Assembly: GCA_012032775.1 (NCBI GenBank)
Contig: JAAUQO010000016.1
Coordinates: 1-49,849 of the forward strand
DNA: 49,849 bases
Direction: 5' to 3'
Source of the DNA: Oscillochloris sp.
GTDB taxonomy: Bacteria; Chloroflexota; Chloroflexia; Chloroflexales; Chloroflexaceae
Shown here: positions 46,721 to 49,849 of the stretch, in pieces
Numbering within the stretch: the first letter of the stretch is position 1
How the letters are laid out: every line of letters begins with the position of its first letter
Notes under the pieces: model-generated
Databases searched by the model: none
Told to the model about the DNA's origin: nothing
What the model saw: only the letters and a program-made list of their open reading frames with translations
Position numbers and translations under genes: made by a program

Positions 46721-47993
46721 ATCGCTGATTGAACTACAGATAGATAACATTGCCCAGGGCGGCGATGGTGTGGCCCGCCACGAGAACATGGTGGTGTTCG
46801 TGCCGGGTGGGTTGCCCGGCGAGCGGATTCTGGCCGCAGTGCGCGATGTGCGCTCCAGCTTTATGCGCGCCGAACTGCGCGAAGTGTTGGAGCCGTCGCC
46901 GGATCGGGTGGCGCCGCAGGTTGCTGCCGGGGATCATCTGCCCTGGCAGCACATCGCCTACCCGGCCCAACTCGAACTCAAGACGACGATTGTGCGTGAG
47001 CAGTTGGAGAAACTGGCCTCGGTGTACCATCCGCCGCTCAAGCCGACATTGGCCTCGCCGCAGCCCTGGGGCTATCGCAATACTATTCGGCTACACGCCG
47101 AAAACGGCTTGCTGGGCTACTATGCCGCCGGTAGCCGCGAGGTGATCGAACTGACCGAAGACCCGCTGGCCTTGCCGTCGATCAACAGGGCGCTGGCCGG
47201 TTTGCGGAACGCCCTCGATCTGCCTGAACCGGGGACGAACATCCGCCGGCCGCCCCTGCCGTTCAATGGCGTGATTCTGCGGGCCTCGGCCTCGTTCGGC
47301 TATGCGCTGGCGGCGCTCGATCCCGCCCCCGGTGTGACATTACCCGAGTTGGAGTGGCTGGCCGATCGCTGGCGCCACGACACTCCGGCCCTGGCCGGTG
47401 TAACCCTGGCCGGCGGGCGTGTTCTCTCCGGCGCCGGCGAGTTGCACGATGAACTGGGCGGCGTGACATTCGTGCTCGGCGCGGAGAGCTTTTTCCAGGT
47501 GAATGCGGCCCAGGCCGCGCGCATGATCGACCTGGTTGCGGCCGAGTTGGCGATCCAGCCGGGCGAACGGTTGCTCGATGCCTACAGTGGTGTCGGCACG
47601 TTTGCCCTGCCGTTGGCCGACGGCGCGATCGAAGTTGTGGCGATCGAGGCCCATCCGGGTGCGGTGGAAGATGGCGAGCGCAGCGCCGAACTGAACGGTA
47701 TCAGGCAGGCGCGCTTTATCACGGGTGTGGCCGAACGGGTGCTGCCGAAACTGGAAGATTCTTTCGATGCAGTGATCCTCGATCCGCCGCGACGCGGCTG
47801 CCATCCTGAGGCGCTGGCGGCTTTGGTGCGGATGGCGCCGCCGCGAATCGCCTATGTCTCCTGCCACCCCGGCATCCTCGCCCGCGATATTGGGCCGCTG
47901 CTGGGAGCCGATTACCGGCTGGAACTCGTTCAACCGGTTGATCTCTTTCCGCAAACGCCGCATATCGAAACGGTGGTGATTTTGCGCCGGTAA
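46710..47993 (+). CDS. RNA 5-methyluridine methyltransferase (RlmD/TrmA family) without Fe-S cysteines
   Basis: 427 residues from the ATG at 46710; the longer frame overlaps the CoxL-like gene further. An N-terminal TRAM domain (about 1-60) precedes the methyltransferase domain: FFQVN, the SAM site LLDAYSGVGTFALPLA, VILDPPRRGCHPE, and SCHPGILARD with the nucleophile Cys. The terminal IETVVIL carries the general base Glu. The segment that holds the 4Fe-4S cysteines in RlmD reads AAGDHLPWQHIAYPAQLELK and has none. Target uridine unknown. Confidence 0.88.
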   Translation: MSDESLIELQIDNIAQGGDGVARHENMVVFVPGGLPGERILAAVRDVRSSFMRAELREVLEPSPDRVAPQVAAGDHLPWQHIAYPAQLELKTTIVREQLEKLASVYHPPLKPTLASPQPWGYRNTIRLHAENGLLGYYAAGSREVIELTEDPLALPSINRALAGLRNALDLPEPGTNIRRPPLPFNGVILRASASFGYALAALDPAPGVTLPELEWLADRWRHDTPALAGVTLAGGRVLSGAGELHDELGGVTFVLGAESFFQVNAAQAARMIDLVAAELAIQPGERLLDAYSGVGTFALPLADGAIEVVAIEAHPGAVEDGERSAELNGIRQARFITGVAERVLPKLEDSFDAVILDPPRRGCHPEALAALVRMAPPRIAYVSCHPGILARDIGPLLGADYRLELVQPVDLFPQTPHIETVVILRR

Positions 47994-47996
47994 TCG

Positions 47997-48031
47997 GGGC
48001 GACGCACTGCCCTATGCGCAATGCGTCGCCC
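47997..48031. terminator. Bidirectional terminator between convergent genes
   Basis: A 10-bp perfect inverted repeat (47997-48006 and 48022-48031) with a 15-base loop fills the 40-base gap between the RNA methyltransferase stop and the purC stop, so it likely serves both. T-runs are weak. Confidence 0.65.
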
Positions 48032-48033
48032 TA

Positions 48034-48783
48034 CTACCGTGCGCTCCAGGCATCCGTCAATTCCGCCACCAGAGCGTAACGCTCGCGGATGCCGGCGAGT
48101 AGTTCGTCATCAACCTGGGTTGCGTTACGGAAAACTTGCTTGTCGAGCATCCGCGACTTGTCGCCGCCCGGCCAGATCCGCCACGAGTCGTTGTCGATCA
48201 CGTCGGCCACCAGCAATGCGCCGGTTTCGCTGCGGCCGAACTCGATCTTTAGATCCACCAGCGTCACATCGAGCTCGGCCCAGGCTTGCTCCAACACCGC
48301 GAAAACCCGCCGGCCTTCAGCGGCCATCTGCGCGATTTCAGCGGGCGTGGCTACGGCCTGGGCCGCGATCTGCTCCGGCGTGATCAAAGGGTCGTGGGCG
48401 GCATCATCCTTCAGAAAAAACTCAACCAGCGGCGGATCGAAGCGGGTAGCTTCGGCGACCGCGGGGTTGCGTTTCAGGAACGAACCGCTGGCGAGCCGAC
48501 GCATCACCACTTCGAGCGGGATCATCGCACAGCGGCGCACCACTGTGCAGGTGTCGGCGGGCGCAGCAACAAAATGCGTGGCGATGCCGGCGCGGTTGAG
48601 CAATGCAAAGACATTTGCCGTGGTGCGTCCGGCCAATGCGCCCTTGCCGGGGATCTCGCTGCGGCGGGCGCCATCGCCGGCAGTAATGCCGTCTTTATGC
48701 AGCAGTACCGCCAATGCCGAATCTTCGGGATGGGCATACACGATCTTCGTCTTGCCTTCAGTAAGCTTTTGTGTGAGTTCCAT
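48034..48783 (-). CDS. purC: Phosphoribosylaminoimidazole-succinocarboxamide synthase
   Basis: 249 residues from the ATG at 48783; a longer frame upstream belongs to other genes. LTEGKTKIVYAHPE is the ATP loop, DGITAGDGARRSEIPGKGAL follows, VRRCAMIPLEVVMRRLASGS is the family core, and DNDSWRIWPGGDKSRMLDKQ lies near the C-terminus. It joins CAIR and aspartate in purine synthesis. Its start overlaps the stop of the nuclease-like gene (TGATG). No other pur genes are visible. Confidence 0.95.
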   Translation of the reverse strand: MELTQKLTEGKTKIVYAHPEDSALAVLLHKDGITAGDGARRSEIPGKGALAGRTTANVFALLNRAGIATHFVAAPADTCTVVRRCAMIPLEVVMRRLASGSFLKRNPAVAEATRFDPPLVEFFLKDDAAHDPLITPEQIAAQAVATPAEIAQMAAEGRRVFAVLEQAWAELDVTLVDLKIEFGRSETGALLVADVIDNDSWRIWPGGDKSRMLDKQVFRNATQVDDELLAGIRERYALVAELTDAWSAR

Positions 48784-49268
48784 CAGTCGAACTCCATGCG
48801 CTCGGCCCGAGCGTCGATAAATGGTTGTTTGCCGCGTGTGAGCACGTCCCACCAGCCGAAATGCATCGCCAGCAGATGATCGAGTTCGCGGGTCGCTTCG
48901 CCGGGTGCAAGTGAGTTGGGCGGCAAGCAATAGGCGGCATAGGCCGAGGCCCGCAACAGATGCAAAACCCCCTCCGACCAACCTTCGCCGGCATAGACCA
49001 GGCAGCCGCTCATGCGCATGGCCTGAATATCCTCCAGCGCATACGGGATCTTCTCGTCGGCCGTACCCTGCGAACTCTGATACTTGCACTCCAACGCATA
49101 CGCCTGAGTCGTTCGTTCGCAAACCAACAACAGATCGACGCGGCGATTCTTGCCGATAATGCTCTTTCCGGCGAAAACCTCACGGTAGATCGCGAGGCCG
49201 CGGCGCTGATAAGTCTGGGCGATATAGCGAGCGATAAGGGTTGTATAGGCACTGCTGCTGAGGATCAT
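48783..49268 (-). CDS. PD-(D/E)XK nuclease-like protein
   Basis: 161 residues from the ATG at 49268, which overlaps the GNAT stop (ATGA). The core motif is Asp45 in RRVDLLLVC and Glu60-x-Lys62 in ALECKYQ, with a preceding Glu30 in YREVFAG, the layout of small PD-(D/E)XK proteins. Gene coupling with purC is probably fortuitous. It could be a DNA repair or restriction-like enzyme; I know no characterised member that matches, so function is open. Confidence 0.75.
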   Translation of the reverse strand: MILSSSAYTTLIARYIAQTYQRRGLAIYREVFAGKSIIGKNRRVDLLLVCERTTQAYALECKYQSSQGTADEKIPYALEDIQAMRMSGCLVYAGEGWSEGVLHLLRASAYAAYCLPPNSLAPGEATRELDHLLAMHFGWWDVLTRGKQPFIDARAERMEFD

Positions 49269-49849
49269 AGATCGATCACCATCTCGTGTTGTTCGTCGGC
49301 GTCGTGGAATCCGGCCCGCGCAAACGCATTGGTGAGCGGGCTTTCGGCCGGTTCGTTGACGCTGACCAGGCTGCTGGAGATCGCCTGCAACCTCGCCAGA
49401 AGGGCGTCGGCGCTGCTGTTGTCGGCGGCTGCGAAGTCGAGGATGCGCCGCTGGGTTGGATCTGCGCTCACAATTGCGTAGGCGTGCAGTTGATCTTGCT
49501 CCACCAACGCCAGACCTTCGCACCCATCGCTGCTGAGCAGACTGGCCGGTTCGCGCTGCCAGGCGGCGGCAACCGGATGCAGGGCGTTGAAATGATTCAA
49601 TACTAGATCCGCCGGTGCAGTGCTTGTCAGGGCAGCCGGATCGGGTTGCGGCGTATCGTCGTCGGGGCGCCAGGCCAGCACGCGCAATCGGCGCAGCGGG
49701 CGCATGCCGATCCGTTCGTAGACCTTGATCGCAACATGGTTGCGCGTCAGCACTTCCAGCCGAAACTCGCTTGCTCCGGCGGCGCGGGCGCGGACAAGCA
49801 TTTCGGCGGCCAACGTATTCGCCAATCCATGGCCGCGCGCCGCCGCCGT
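49265..49849 (-). CDS. GNAT acetyltransferase, 5'-truncated by the window edge
   Basis: 195 codons are present and the frame runs off the window, so the N-terminus is missing. The visible start RGHGLANTLAAEMLVRARA is the acetyl-CoA-binding motif A, followed by NHVAIKVYERIGM (motif B). The remaining about 120 residues look like a second, GNAT-like half. A TTG at 49825 lies inside motif A and is not a credible start. Substrate unknown. Confidence 0.8.
   Translation of the reverse strand, partial: TAAARGHGLANTLAAEMLVRARAAGASEFRLEVLTRNHVAIKVYERIGMRPLRRLRVLAWRPDDDTPQPDPAALTSTAPADLVLNHFNALHPVAAAWQREPASLLSSDGCEGLALVEQDQLHAYAIVSADPTQRRILDFAAADNSSADALLARLQAISSSLVSVNEPAESPLTNAFARAGFHDADEQHEMVIDL

Overview
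This window reads as chromosomal DNA from a moderately GC-rich, probably filamentous member of the Chloroflexota. That placement is an inference. It rests on the secreted protein ending in a Thr/Pro-rich linker plus a short YLPML-type tail, the gene content, and the overall protein style. No rRNA, tRNA, CRISPR array, transposase or phage gene was recognised.

Left edge (1-4 kb): a two-gene plus-strand operon couples a divergent tRNA-guanine transglycosylase with a close relative of the Arm/Rmt 16S rRNA m7G1405 methyltransferases, known as aminoglycoside-resistance enzymes. A minus-strand histidine kinase/response regulator pair converges on it.

Centre (4-44 kb): every gene is on the minus strand and almost all serve surface glycan synthesis. 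Reading in transcription order from the right: Wzm/Wzt ABC exporter, a CDP-glucose-type sugar module (RfbF, SDR, RmlC-like), a membrane-anchored sugar dehydrogenase fused to cytochrome c, a UDP-HexNAc dehydrogenase and a SAF-domain oxidoreductase (44-34.5 kb). Next come glycosyltransferases with a polysaccharide deacetylase, a PAPS synthase (ATP sulfurylase-APS kinase fusion), a sulfotransferase and an acyltransferase (34-27 kb), which points to a sulfated glycan. Then a Wzz/tyrosine-autokinase-like protein with a degenerate P-loop, a HlyD-like lipoprotein, an SDR and GDP-L-fucose synthase (26.7-21.5 kb). Then a block of glycosyltransferases with an asparagine-synthase-like protein and a Wzy/O-antigen-ligase-like protein (21-12.4 kb). 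Last is a complete bacillosamine-type set, PglC/PglD/PglE/PglF homologues (12-6.6 kb), followed by a secreted SGNH hydrolase. Hairpin terminators separate several of these blocks.

Right edge (44.4-49.8 kb): a form II CoxL-like molybdenum hydroxylase large subunit and an RlmD/TrmA-type RNA methyltransferase (plus strand) converge on purC, a PD-(D/E)XK nuclease-like gene and a truncated GNAT gene (minus strand).

A technical point affects reading of the window. Four genes (response regulator, Wzy-like, PAPS synthase, UDP-sugar dehydrogenase) contain nine frame breaks in total. Each one is repaired by adding a single base to a short homopolymer, which looks more like base under-calling than gene decay. 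Those genes are annotated here across the breaks.
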